Shown here piece by piece: positions 1-7,889 of a DNA stretch of 64,000 bases (positions are counted from its first letter, which is position 1; every line of letters starts with the position of its first letter). Location: contig DASTMB010000010.1 of assembly GCA_035714365.1 (NCBI GenBank), positions 1 through 64,000 of the forward strand. The letters are read 5' to 3'. The DNA is from Mycobacteriales bacterium (GTDB taxonomy: Bacteria; Actinomycetota; Actinomycetes; BP-191). The notes beneath the pieces are model-generated. The model was not told where the DNA came from, searched no databases, and saw nothing but the letters and a program-made list of their open reading frames with translations. A program made the translations under genes and the position numbers.

Positions 1-132
1 CCTCGTCGAGGGCGTCGGCGAGGACTTCTGGCCCAGCGCCTACGACCCCGCCGTGCCCGACGAGATCGTCGCGGTGTCGGACGCCGACTCGTTCGCCATG
101 ACCCGCCGGCTCGCCCGCGAGGAGGGCCTGCT
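1..132 (+). repeat. Misplaced copy of an internal cbs segment
   Basis: These 132 bases align without gaps to 625-756 with 8 differences (about 94% identity). In the shared reading frame seven differences are synonymous and one changes Thr to Ser. Similarity stops at base 133, where this copy continues with AAGCCGGGCGG and the internal copy with CGTCGGCGGC. The junction falls after GAGGGCCTGCT, a string that plausibly also occurs at the true position, since the family has EGLLKPGG there. The pattern fits a contig-end chimera with a related strain or allele better than a fresh duplication. Confidence 0.9.
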
Positions 133-1342
133 GAAGCCGGGCGGCACGATCGTGGAGCCGACCAGCGGCAACACCGGCGTCGGGCTGGCCATCGCCGCCC
201 AGGGTCGCGGCTACTCCTGCGTCTTCGTCTGCCCGGACAAGGTCAGCGAGGACAAGCGCAACGTGCTCAAGGCGTACGGCGCGGAGGTCGTCGTCTGCCC
301 GACGGCGGTCCCGCCGGAGCACCCCGATTCGTACTACTCGGTCTCCGACCGGCTCGCCCGCGACATCGACGGCGGCTGGAAGCCCGACCAGTACTCCAAC
401 CCCGAGGGCCCCGCCTCGCACTACGCGACGACCGGCCCCGAGATCTGGCGCGACACCGCCGGCCGGGTCACGCACTTCGTCACGGGCGTCGGCACCGGCG
501 GCACCATCAGCGGCACAGGGCGGTACCTCAAGGAGGTCAGCGCCGATCGGCCGGCGGGCCCTGTGCGGGTGATCGGCGCCGATCCCGAGGGCTCGGTGTA
601 CTCCGGCGGCACCGGCCGGCCCTACCTCGTCGAGGGCGTCGGCGAGGACTTCTGGCCGACCGCGTACGACCCTGCGGTGCCCGACGAGATCGTCGCCGTC
701 TCGGACGCCGACTCGTTCGCGATGACCCGCCGGCTCGCCCGCGAGGAGGGCCTGCTCGTCGGCGGCTCCTGCGGCATGGCCGTCGTGGCCGCCCTGCGCG
801 TCGCCGAGCGGCTCGGCCCGGACGACGTCGTCGTCGTGCTGCTGCCCGACAGCGGCCGCGGCTACCTGTCGAAGATCTTCAACGACGAGTGGATGGCCGA
901 CTTCGGCTTCCTCGTCAAGGAGACCAGCGAGCCGACCGTCGGCGAGGTGCTGGGCCGCAAGGGCGCCGGGCTGCCGGAGCTGGTCCACGTGCACCCGCAC
1001 GAGACGGTCGGCTCGGCCATCGCGATCCTCCGCGAGTACGGCGTCTCGCAGATGCCGGTCGTGAAGGAGGAGCCGCCGGTCATGGCCGCCGAGGTCGTCG
1101 GCGCGGTGGTGGAGACGGCGTTGCTGGACGCGGTGTTCGCCGACCGGGCGGCCGTGGACGAGCCGTTGGAACGCCACATGTCGAAGCCGCTGCCGGCCGT
1201 CGGCTCCGGGGAGCCGGTGTCCGCCGCGATGCACGCGCTGGAGACGGCGACCGCCGCCCTGGTGCTCGACGACGGCAAGCCCGTCGGCATCCTGACCCGT
1301 TCCGACTTGCTGACCTTCCTCGCTGGAGACGGTGCGCGATGA
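1..1342 (+). CDS. cbs: Cystathionine beta-synthase, 5' end replaced or misjoined
   Basis: PLP enzyme condensing serine (or acetylserine) with homocysteine to cystathionine; cytoplasmic. From base 133 the reading frame follows the family closely: KPGGTIVEPTSGNTG, then the PLP phosphate loop GTGGTISG, then GGSCGMAVVAAL, and a C-terminal pair of CBS domains from about base 960. The frame is open from base 2 and ends with TGA at 1340-1342. Upstream of base 133 it does not carry the expected N-terminal part with the PLP lysine (SSxKDR). It instead repeats a segment found later in the same gene. The ATG at 53 is therefore not a credible start. The stop overlaps metB by ATGA. Identity of the enzyme is secure; the 5' end is either an assembly misjoin or a real rearrangement. 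Confidence 0.9.
   Translation, partial: LVEGVGEDFWPSAYDPAVPDEIVAVSDADSFAMTRRLAREEGLLKPGGTIVEPTSGNTGVGLAIAAQGRGYSCVFVCPDKVSEDKRNVLKAYGAEVVVCPTAVPPEHPDSYYSVSDRLARDIDGGWKPDQYSNPEGPASHYATTGPEIWRDTAGRVTHFVTGVGTGGTISGTGRYLKEVSADRPAGPVRVIGADPEGSVYSGGTGRPYLVEGVGEDFWPTAYDPAVPDEIVAVSDADSFAMTRRLAREEGLLVGGSCGMAVVAALRVAERLGPDDVVVVLLPDSGRGYLSKIFNDEWMADFGFLVKETSEPTVGEVLGRKGAGLPELVHVHPHETVGSAIAILREYGVSQMPVVKEEPPVMAAEVVGAVVETALLDAVFADRAAVDEPLERHMSKPLPAVGSGEPVSAAMHALETATAALVLDDGKPVGILTRSDLLTFLAGDGAR
625..756 (+). repeat. Resident copy of the duplicated cbs segment
   Basis: This is the in-place copy, encoding LVEGVGEDFWPTAYDP and what follows. It sits where the family has this sequence, between the PLP phosphate loop and GGSCGMAV. 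It is the reference against which 1-132 is judged displaced. Confidence 0.9.
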
Positions 1343-2487
1343 CCTGGGACCCGGCCGAGTACGGCTTCGAGACGCTCGCGATCCACGCGGGGCAGGACCC
1401 CGACCCGGCGACGGGCGCGGTCATCACGCCGATCTACCAGACGTCCACCTACGCGCAGTCGGCGGTGGGGGAGCACCAGGGGTACGAGTACAGCCGCTCC
1501 GGCAACCCCACCCGCACCGCGCTGGAGACCTGCCTGGCGGCGCTGGAACGCGGCGCCCGCGGGCTGGCGTTCGCCAGCGGCCTGGCCGCCGAGGACTGCC
1601 TGCTGCGCACGGTGCTCTCGCCCGGTGACCACGTCGTCATCCCGGACGACGCGTACGGCGGGACGTACCGGCTGTTCGCGCGGGTCGCGGAGCGGTGGGG
1701 CGTGCGGTTCACGCCGGCGCACCTGTCGGACACCGCGTCGGTCGCGGCGGCGATGACGGACGCGACCAAGCTGGTCTGGCTGGAGACGCCGACCAACCCG
1801 CTGCTCGGCATCGCCGACATCGAGGCGCTGGCGGGCATCGCGCACGAGGGCGGGGCGCGGCTGGTGGTGGACAACACGTTCGCGTCGCCGTACCTCCAGC
1901 AGCCGCTCGCGCTGGGCGCGGACGTCGTCGTGCACTCGACCACGAAGTACCTCGGCGGCCACAGCGACGTCGTCGGCGGCGCGCTGGTGGTGGCCGACCC
2001 GGCGCTCGGCGAGAACCTCGCCTACCACCAGAACGCCATGGGCGCGGTGGCGGGGCCGTTCGACTCGTGGCTGGTGCTGCGCGGCGCGAAGACGCTCGCG
2101 GTCCGCGTCCGCCAGCACTGCGCCAACGCGCAACGTGTCGTGGAGATGCTGACCGCGCACCCGGCGGTGCGGAAGGTGCTCTACCCCGGCCTGCCGGACC
2201 ACCCGGGGCACGAGCTGGCGGCGAAGCAGATGCGCGACTTCGGCGGGATGGTGTCGTTCCTCGTCGACTCGGAGGAACGCGCCCTCGACGTCGTGGCGCG
2301 GACGAAGGTGTTCACGCTCGCCGAGTCGCTCGGCGGCGTGGAGTCGCTGATCGAGCACCCGGGGCGGATGACGCACGCGTCGGTCGCCGGCTCGCCGCTC
2401 GAGGTCGACCCGACGCTGGTCCGGCTGTCGGTGGGCATCGAGGACGCGGACGACCTGGTCGAGGACCTGCGGGCGGCCCTGGCATGA
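1339..2487 (+). CDS. metB: Cystathionine gamma-synthase / gamma-lyase
   Basis: A 382-residue Cys/Met-metabolism PLP enzyme. The family either makes cystathionine from an acylated homoserine plus cysteine or splits cystathionine to cysteine. Visible signatures are YSRSGNPTRTALE near the N terminus, SGLAAEDCLL, and the PLP lysine in HSTTKYLGGHSD (Lys about 203), with ESLGGVESLIEHP and a C-terminal LSVGIEDADDL. The ATG at 1339 overlaps the cbs stop (ATGA), so the two are translationally coupled as a transsulfuration pair. Its own stop overlaps the next gene in the same way. Sequence alone does not separate synthase from lyase; coupling to Cbs favours cystathionine gamma-lyase activity in reverse transsulfuration, while the mycobacterial neighbour in this order is called metB. 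Confidence 0.93.
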   Translation: MTWDPAEYGFETLAIHAGQDPDPATGAVITPIYQTSTYAQSAVGEHQGYEYSRSGNPTRTALETCLAALERGARGLAFASGLAAEDCLLRTVLSPGDHVVIPDDAYGGTYRLFARVAERWGVRFTPAHLSDTASVAAAMTDATKLVWLETPTNPLLGIADIEALAGIAHEGGARLVVDNTFASPYLQQPLALGADVVVHSTTKYLGGHSDVVGGALVVADPALGENLAYHQNAMGAVAGPFDSWLVLRGAKTLAVRVRQHCANAQRVVEMLTAHPAVRKVLYPGLPDHPGHELAAKQMRDFGGMVSFLVDSEERALDVVARTKVFTLAESLGGVESLIEHPGRMTHASVAGSPLEVDPTLVRLSVGIEDADDLVEDLRAALA

Positions 2488-3287
2488 GAAGGCTGGCCCC
2501 CGCCGCGGCGCTGCTCGTTGCGCTGACCGCCTGCAACGGCGACAAGAAACCGCAGGCGACGCCGTCGGCGCCGGTGTCGCACGCGCCGCCGTCGGCGCTC
2601 GCGCTGACGCTGCGCGAGCAGGTGACCAAGACGCTGAACGCCTGCCCGTGCGGCGTGCTGGTACGGCTGCGCGGGACGGGCGAGAAGGGCGCGTTCGGCG
2701 TCAACCTCAAGGGGAGCTACGACGCGAAGGCGCACGCCGCGCTGCTCCAGAACGAGACGGGCAGCGCGATCAGCCTCGTCGCCGTCGACGGCCGCACCTA
2801 CATCGCGACGCTGGAGACGCGGGCGCTCGGCGCGACGTGGATGGAGCTGGACCTGTCGAAGACGCCGGAGAAGGCGAAGGTCGAGACGCCGCTGACGCTG
2901 CTCGACGTCGCCGACCCGACGATCGGCCTGGCGCTGGCGCAGGCGGTCACCGGCGACCCGAAGGCGACCAGCCCGAGCGGGCCGACGCCGCAGCGGTACG
3001 TCGTGGAGTTCGACCTGAACGTCGCCGCGCCGAAGGCGGGGCTCGCGGCGGAGAACCTCCGCGCGGCGGTGCCGGAGGCGCTGGCGCGCGGCGCGCTGAC
3101 GTTCGACGAGAAGCACCACCTGGTGCACGTCGAGATGCGCGCGGCCGGCGCCAAGGGGTCGACCGAGTCGACGGTCGCGGCCGAGGTCTGGATCACCGGC
3201 CAGGGCGTGGCGATGCAGCCGGTGGTGGCGCCGGGGTTCAAGGGCACGATCGAGGCGAACGAGGGGTTCCCGCGCCGCCGCGTCTAA
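2484..3287 (+). CDS. Secreted lipoprotein, LppX/LprAFG-like
   Basis: A 267-residue predicted lipoprotein. It starts with a basic n-region and hydrophobic stretch ending in a good lipobox, LTAC, with Cys17 as lipidation site, followed by a Lys/Pro-rich linker. The rest has the alternating pattern of actinobacterial LppX/LprG-like lipoproteins: short beta-strand-like segments such as AISLVAVDGRTYIATL and a late QRYVVEFDL. These family members bind lipids or glycolipids outside the membrane; that role is inferred only from general resemblance. Its ATG overlaps the metB stop (ATGA), so it is probably co-transcribed with the transsulfuration genes, although no functional link is obvious. Confidence 0.7.
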   Translation: MRRLAPAAALLVALTACNGDKKPQATPSAPVSHAPPSALALTLREQVTKTLNACPCGVLVRLRGTGEKGAFGVNLKGSYDAKAHAALLQNETGSAISLVAVDGRTYIATLETRALGATWMELDLSKTPEKAKVETPLTLLDVADPTIGLALAQAVTGDPKATSPSGPTPQRYVVEFDLNVAAPKAGLAAENLRAAVPEALARGALTFDEKHHLVHVEMRAAGAKGSTESTVAAEVWITGQGVAMQPVVAPGFKGTIEANEGFPRRRV

Positions 3288-3291
3288 CTGC

Positions 3292-3322
3292 TTGACAGGC
3301 AAAAGGTTCGGAGCCTTATGAT
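3292..3322 (+). promoter_or_regulatory. Promoter and palindrome before the MarR gene
   Basis: TTGACA at 3292-3297 and TATGAT at 3317-3322 form a near-consensus promoter with a 19-bp spacer (18 bp if TTATGA is used). The -10 ends 6 bases before the GTG at 3329, so the transcript is probably leaderless. Inside the spacer an imperfect inverted repeat, AAGGTTCGGAGCCTT at 3303-3317, is well placed to be the MarR operator. Operator function is inferred. Confidence 0.7.
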
Positions 3323-3328
3323 CTGCTC

Positions 3329-3802
3329 GTGAAGGAGCAGCCGGACCTCGCGCACGCGGACCTGGACCAGGTCCCGGTCGGCCGGCTGCTCGCGATCGCC
3401 GGCCGGCTGATGTCCGCGCGGTTCGAACGCTTCCTCGACGCCCAGGGGCTGAGCCACACCGGCTGGCTGGTGCTGATCAAGCTCGGCGACGGCGACGCGC
3501 TGTCGCTGCGCGAGGTCGCGGACCGTTGCTACGTCACCCAGGCGACCGTCACCGGCGTCGTCGACACGCTGGAACGCGACGGCCTCGTCGTCCGCGAGCG
3601 CGGCACCGCCGACCGCCGCGTCGTCCGGCTGCGGCTGACCAACACCGGCCGCGACCGGCTCGCCGCCGCGAAGGCCAACGTCGCGCGCGAGATGGCGCCG
3701 CTGTTCGGCGACCTGACCCCACGCGAGGAGGCGGTCGTGCGCCGCTTCCTCACGCGAACCGTGCGCCGCCTCGGCGCCGACCAACCGGAGGAACCACGGT
3801 GA
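3329..3802 (+). CDS. MarR-family transcriptional regulator
   Basis: A 157-residue winged helix-turn-helix protein. The core LSLREVADRCYVTQATVTGV followed by DTLERDGLVVRERGTADRRV is the classic MarR recognition helix and wing. Short helices at both ends would make the dimer interface. It begins at GTG 3329 directly downstream of a strong promoter, and its stop overlaps the following ABC ATPase gene (GTGA at 3799-3802). The usual arrangement is a MarR repressor governing its own promoter and the exporter behind it, with de-repression by the exported compound. The ligand is not deducible. Confidence 0.92.
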   Translation: MKEQPDLAHADLDQVPVGRLLAIAGRLMSARFERFLDAQGLSHTGWLVLIKLGDGDALSLREVADRCYVTQATVTGVVDTLERDGLVVRERGTADRRVVRLRLTNTGRDRLAAAKANVAREMAPLFGDLTPREEAVVRRFLTRTVRRLGADQPEEPR

Positions 3803-4755
3803 CCGCACCGCCCATCAGGGTCGAGGGGCTGCGCAAGGTCTTCGCCAGCGCCGGCAAGGAGATCCGCGCCGTCGACGGCATCGACCTGGAGGTCGGGAAG
3901 GGCGAGTTCTTCGGCCTCCTCGGCCCCAACGGCGCCGGGAAGTCGACGACGATCGGCATGCTCACGACGCGGGTCGTGCCGACGGAGGGCCGGGCGTTCG
4001 TCGCCGGTGTCGACGTCGTCGCCGACCCCGCGACGGCCAAGCGGTTCATCGGCGTCGTGCCGCAGACGAACACGCTCGACCGCCAGCTCTCGGTCATCGA
4101 GAACCTCGAGTTCCACGGCCGCTACTTCGGCATGAGCCGCAAGCAGGCGAACGGCCGCGCCCACGAGCTGCTCGACCAGTTCAAGCTCGCCGACCGCGCG
4201 AACGCCTCCGTCCACGAGCTCTCCGGCGGCATGGCGCAACGCCTCATGGTCGCCCGCGCGCTCGTCCACCGGCCGGAGATCCTGTTCCTGGACGAGCCGA
4301 CGTCGGGCATCGACCCGCAGACCCGGCTGGCGCTCTGGGAGATCCTGCGCGACCTGCACGCGCAGGGCCAGACGATCCTCCTCACCACGCACTACATGGA
4401 GGAGGCCGACACCCTCTGCGAACGGCTCGCGATCATCGACCACGGCAAGGTGCTCGCGCTCGGCACGCCCGCCGAGCTCAAGGAGCAGCTCGGCGCGGAC
4501 ACCGTCATCACGCTGTCGTTCGCCGAGCCGGCCACCACGCTGCTGCCGAAGATCGAGAAGCTCGCCGCCGTCGACCACGTCGAGACGGCCGACGACACCA
4601 CCGTGCGCGTCTACGCCGCCGACGCCGACGGCCTGCTCGCCGACATGGTCACCATCGCGACGAAGGCCAAGGTCCGCGTCACCGACGCGTCGTCGCAGCC
4701 ACCCACGCTCGAGGCCGTGTTCCTCGCGCTCACCGGACGGGACCTCCGCGAATGA
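3799..4755 (+). CDS. ABC exporter ATP-binding protein, DrrA type
   Basis: A 318-residue ATPase. Walker A is GPNGAGKST, the ABC signature is LSGGMAQR, and Walker B is ILFLDEPTSGID, followed by a His switch in LLTTHYMEEAD. A C-terminal extension of about 90 residues with a DrrA/NodI-like regulatory fold follows. GTG 3799 overlaps the MarR stop and has GGAGG at 3787-3791. It pairs with the downstream ABC-2 permease. DrrA-type pumps export antibiotics, lipids or polyketides; the substrate here is unknown. Confidence 0.92.
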   Translation: MTAPPIRVEGLRKVFASAGKEIRAVDGIDLEVGKGEFFGLLGPNGAGKSTTIGMLTTRVVPTEGRAFVAGVDVVADPATAKRFIGVVPQTNTLDRQLSVIENLEFHGRYFGMSRKQANGRAHELLDQFKLADRANASVHELSGGMAQRLMVARALVHRPEILFLDEPTSGIDPQTRLALWEILRDLHAQGQTILLTTHYMEEADTLCERLAIIDHGKVLALGTPAELKEQLGADTVITLSFAEPATTLLPKIEKLAAVDHVETADDTTVRVYAADADGLLADMVTIATKAKVRVTDASSQPPTLEAVFLALTGRDLRE

Positions 4756-5615
4756 CCACCATGACCGCCACCGCCACCGGCCGCCCCCTCCCCGCCGCCG
4801 CCGGCGGGCCGCGCCAGGCGTTCGTCGCGCTGCTGCTGCGCGACGTGCGGGTGCTGCGCAAGAACCTCGGCCAGTTCCTGATCCGCACGATCATGCAGCC
4901 GCTGCTGTTCACGTTCGTGTTCTCGTACGTCTTCCCGAAGATCGGGCAGGGCATCGGCGGCGGGTCGGGCCGCGCCGCCGGCAACGGGCCGACGTTCGCC
5001 ACGATCCTCGTGCCGGGCCTGATCGCGGTCGCGATCATCTTCCAGGGCATCCAGGCGGTGGCGCTGCCGCTGGTCCAGGAGTTCTCCTTCACGAAGGAGA
5101 TCGAGGACCGCGTCCTCGCGCCGATGTCGGTCGGCCTGGTCGGCTTCGGCAAGGTCGTCGCGGGCGCGATCCAGGCGATGCTCGCCGCGGTCGTGGTGTT
5201 CCCGATCGTCATGGTGGTGCACGCCAGGGGCCAGGGGCCGACGGTGCGCGGCGCCAACTGGGCGCTGTTCCTGCTCGTCCTGGTGCTCGCGTCGTTCCTC
5301 GGCGCGGCGTTCGGGCTGCTCATCGGGACGTCGTTCGACCCGCGGCAGGTGCCGCTGATCTTCTCGATCATCGTGCTGCCGCTCACCCTGCTCGGCTGCA
5401 TCTACTACCCGTGGGCGACGCTGACGCCGATCCCGTGGCTGAAGTACGGCGTCCTGATCAACCCGCTCGTCTACATGAGCGAGGGGATGCGCGCCGCGAT
5501 CACGCCGTCGCTACCGCACATGCGCGTCTGGGTCGTCGTCCTGGCCATGCTCGCCGCGACCGGCGCGCTCCTCGTCCAGGCGCTCCGCAAGTTCCGCCAG
5601 CGCGTCGTGGTCTGA
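4752..5615 (+). CDS. ABC-2 type exporter permease
   Basis: A 287-residue integral membrane protein with about six hydrophobic segments and the ABC-2 layout. A cytoplasmic N-terminal arm is followed by the RNLGQFLIRTIMQPLLFTFV-like first span, an EIEDRVLAPM coupling region that is characteristic of DrrB-like permeases, and a final segment ending in a basic tail. Its ATG overlaps the ATPase stop (ATGA at 4752-4755). Together with the ATPase and the MarR regulator it forms a three-gene efflux operon closed by a hairpin at 5624-5641. Confidence 0.92.
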   Translation: MTTMTATATGRPLPAAAGGPRQAFVALLLRDVRVLRKNLGQFLIRTIMQPLLFTFVFSYVFPKIGQGIGGGSGRAAGNGPTFATILVPGLIAVAIIFQGIQAVALPLVQEFSFTKEIEDRVLAPMSVGLVGFGKVVAGAIQAMLAAVVVFPIVMVVHARGQGPTVRGANWALFLLVLVLASFLGAAFGLLIGTSFDPRQVPLIFSIIVLPLTLLGCIYYPWATLTPIPWLKYGVLINPLVYMSEGMRAAITPSLPHMRVWVVVLAMLAATGALLVQALRKFRQRVVV

Positions 5616-5623
5616 GCTGGACA

Positions 5624-5641
5624 GCCGGGAGAAGTCCCGGC
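5624..5641 (+). terminator. Hairpin after the MarR-ABC operon
   Basis: GCCGGGA, loop GAAG, TCCCGGC: a perfect 7-bp GC stem starting 9 bases after the permease stop. There is no run of T, which is common for actinobacterial terminators. Confidence 0.5.
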
Positions 5642-5677
5642 GGGGCGCACGTCGCCGCGGGGGCGACGGCAGGAGGG

Positions 5678-5923
5678 TCAGCGGGTCGGCGGGCAGAGCT
5701 CGTAGCTCAGCGGGGGCATGCCCGACGCAGGGAAGTCCACCGCCACCGGCATGCAGTCGAGGTGGGTGGGGTCCGGCGGGTCCTTCAGCATGCCGACCAC
5801 GGCCTCACGCGTGCACTCGATGGGGGGTGGCTGCATGGGGTCGATCATGCAGGCGTGCGCCGGGGCGACAGGCAGGGCGACAGCGGTGGCGACGACCGCG
5901 CCGGCCAGGAACTTCCGCATCCG
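5678..5923 (-). CDS. Small secreted four-cysteine protein
   Basis: An 81-residue protein when started at the ATG at 5923 (MRKFLAGAVVATAVALPV); an in-frame upstream ATG at 5947 would add eight residues ahead of the signal peptide. The signal peptide is typical and ends APAHA. The mature part is about 58 residues, Pro-rich, and contains four cysteines (CMID, IEC, LDC, ELCP), enough for two disulfides outside the cell. I do not recognise a family. It is a lone gene transcribed opposite to the upstream exporter operon. Confidence 0.65.
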   Translation of the reverse strand, partial: RMRKFLAGAVVATAVALPVAPAHACMIDPMQPPPIECTREAVVGMLKDPPDPTHLDCMPVAVDFPASGMPPLSYELCPPTR

Positions 5924-6022
5924 CGTTCCGTTCGGTGTAGGGGCCATGGTTGCGGCCGTGGGACGAGACCTCGCGTCTCTGGGATAGAGGCTAGCCGCCC
6001 GCCGTCGCCGTCGACAGCGTCG

Positions 6023-6463
6023 TCAGTTCCCGGGCTTGGCGACCATGAGGAAGACGATGACGAGGAGGAGCAGCGCGTTGATGCCGCCGAGCATCGCGAC
6101 GCGCTTCGCCTCCTCCGGCGCGGCCTGACCGGCTTCGAGGCGCTCCGCCGCGCGCTTCTCGGTGCGGCCGATGAACACCGCGCCGTTCACGAGGGCGACG
6201 ATGAACAGCAGCATCGCCGCGCCGATCCACGGGTCCTTGAGCTCGGCGTCCGTGGAGACACCGACCAGCCAGAGGCCGAGCAGGAACACGACGGACGCGA
6301 TCGGGCCGATGCGCTCGGCCATGCTGGCGCCTAAGCGGACGGCGCCGGCGTTGCCGGACCGGATAGCCCGCGGCATCAGCATCGCCTGCATCGACAGCCA
6401 GCCGATCGTGACGATCGCCGTGAGGATGTGCAGCGTCAGCAGGACCTTGTGCAGCGTGAACAT
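6023..6463 (-). CDS. Small four-TM membrane protein, DUF2269-like
   Basis: A 146-residue protein with four hydrophobic segments. The first, LHKVLLTLHILTAIVTIGWL, carries His residues inside the helix. The second is IGPIASVVFLLGLWLVGV, the third WIGAAMLLFIVALVNGAVFI and the last INALLLLVIVFLMV. The pattern of histidines in the first helix and a short size resembles DUF2269/CopD-like membrane proteins. Function is unknown. The start is the ATG at 6463 with GGGAGGCGCC just before it. It lies downstream of, and in the same direction as, the MFS gene (27-bp gap) and may be co-transcribed. Confidence 0.7.
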   Translation of the reverse strand: MFTLHKVLLTLHILTAIVTIGWLSMQAMLMPRAIRSGNAGAVRLGASMAERIGPIASVVFLLGLWLVGVSTDAELKDPWIGAAMLLFIVALVNGAVFIGRTEKRAAERLEAGQAAPEEAKRVAMLGGINALLLLVIVFLMVAKPGN

Positions 6464-6490
6464 GGCGCCTCCCGGTCGGATGGCGCCAGG

Positions 6491-7717
6491 CTAATGCGTG
6501 CGGCGCGTCTCCGGTGCGACCAACGCGAGCAGCGCCGCGGCGCCGAGCACGCCCGACGTGAGCCCGAACGCCGCGCCGTAGGACACGGTGTCCGCGAGCC
6601 CGCCGGCCGCGAGCGGACCGAGGACGGAGCCGGCGTCGCCGGCCATCTGGTACGCCGCCACGGTGGTGCCGCTGCGCCCGTGCGCGATGTCGCCGACGAC
6701 GGCGGCCGGCGCGACGTCGAGCAGCCCCGAGCCGAGCCCGAACAACGCCATCGCCACGACGTACGCGGCCGTCTCCGGGACGGCGGCGAGCAGCGCCATG
6801 GCGAGCGCGGAGAGCACCAGCCCGGCGAGCAGCACCGGCTTGCGGCCGCGCTCGTCGGCCCAGCGGCCGGCCGGGTAGAGGACGGCGGCGTTGACGCCGG
6901 CGACGATGAAGAAGCCGACGTAGATCCAGTTGTCGGGCAGGCGGAGGACGTCGACCACGAACAGCGGGACGAGCGCGTTGCGGACGCCGAGCGCGGCCCA
7001 GTTGTCGGAGAGGTTCGCGACGAGGGCCGCGCGGTAGGCGCGGGAGCGCAGCGCCTCCCACAGCGTCGTGCCAGCGGGGGCGCCCGGCGCGAGCGGCGCG
7101 TCGACGAGCGGCGCGCGCGGCAGCAGCCCGAGCCCGATGCTGCCCGCGACGATGAGCGTCCCTGCGTAGATGAAGAACGGCATCCGGAAGCCGAGGTGCG
7201 CGACGGTGCTGCCGAGCGCGGGGCCGCCGATGCCGCCGAGCAGGAACGACCCGCTGAACAGCCCCACCGCCCGCCCGCGCTGCTCGGCCGGCGTGGACCG
7301 CAGCACGATCGACATCGCCGACACCGAGAACATCGCGGAGCCGACGCCGCCGAGACCGCGCAGCACGAGGAGCTGGGCGTAGGACTGCGACGCCCCGGCG
7401 AGCGCGGAGGAGACGCCGACGATGCCGATGCCGAGCGCGAGCACGAGGCGTTCGCCGATGCGGTTGACGAGCCGGCCGCAGCCGAGCGCCGAGACGAGCC
7501 GCATCAGCGCGAACACCGACAGCACCGCGCCCGCCGCGAACTTCCCGACGCCGAACGACTTGGCGAACCGCGTGATGACCGGCGCGACCAGCCCGAAGCC
7601 GACGGCGACGCTGAACGCCACCGCGGAGAGGACGGCGACCTCGCGGCTCGGCGGCTTCGGGACCCGGAACCGCGACCGCGCGGCGGCGGGCGGGCCCCAG
7701 CCGGGGAGGTCGGACAT
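6491..7717 (-). CDS. MFS transporter
   Basis: A 408-residue protein when started at the ATG at 7717 (MSDLPGWG). An upstream in-frame extension to 7810 has no membrane character and overlaps the promoter region of the next gene, so it is not used. About twelve hydrophobic segments are visible, with the MFS motif-A loop after span 2 (GCGRLVNRIGERLVL) and a second copy after span 8 (GRWADERGRKPVLL). This is a proton-coupled efflux-type facilitator of unknown substrate. Confidence 0.88.
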   Translation of the reverse strand: MSDLPGWGPPAAARSRFRVPKPPSREVAVLSAVAFSVAVGFGLVAPVITRFAKSFGVGKFAAGAVLSVFALMRLVSALGCGRLVNRIGERLVLALGIGIVGVSSALAGASQSYAQLLVLRGLGGVGSAMFSVSAMSIVLRSTPAEQRGRAVGLFSGSFLLGGIGGPALGSTVAHLGFRMPFFIYAGTLIVAGSIGLGLLPRAPLVDAPLAPGAPAGTTLWEALRSRAYRAALVANLSDNWAALGVRNALVPLFVVDVLRLPDNWIYVGFFIVAGVNAAVLYPAGRWADERGRKPVLLAGLVLSALAMALLAAVPETAAYVVAMALFGLGSGLLDVAPAAVVGDIAHGRSGTTVAAYQMAGDAGSVLGPLAAGGLADTVSYGAAFGLTSGVLGAAALLALVAPETRRTH

Positions 7718-7773
7718 CGCCCCGATCCTGTCACGCGCGTCCCGCGTGTCCGGTTTCGACCGATACAGGGCTA

Positions 7774-7802
7774 TTACGGTCGCGCCAGGGCGCCCGTACA
7801 CT
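7774..7802 (+). promoter_or_regulatory. Candidate promoter with nearby GTAC repeats
   Basis: TTACGG at 7774-7779 and TACACT at 7797-7802 with a 17-bp spacer would start transcription about 80 bases before the GTG at 7890. Just downstream, GTACAC is repeated and GTACCGGTAC at 7811-7820 is a perfect 10-bp palindrome. GTACACTGGG also occurs at 40909-40918 over the pckG promoter. Confidence 0.45.
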
Positions 7803-7889
7803 GGGTACACGTACCGGTACGCGCAGGAGCCGCCGCCCGCACGGCGAACTCGTCACGTCCGGAACCATCACGCCCAGCCGGAGGCCGCA

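Noticed and set aside
53-130. ATG at 53 as start of cbs
   Set aside because: It lies in the displaced copy of internal sequence; no ribosome-binding site precedes it and the frame is open from base 2.
862-2376. Long open frames antisense to metB and to most other genes
   Set aside because: Third-position GC bias in such DNA leaves opposite and shifted frames open; their translations are Arg/Ala/Gly/Pro-rich with no motifs.
5948-6022. tRNA or small RNA genes in gaps such as this
   Set aside because: No cloverleaf, anticodon arm or CCA-like pattern found by eye in this or other gaps.
7718-7810. N-terminal extension of the MFS transporter
   Set aside because: Non-hydrophobic, overlaps the divergent promoter region, and the ATG at 7717 gives a normal family length.
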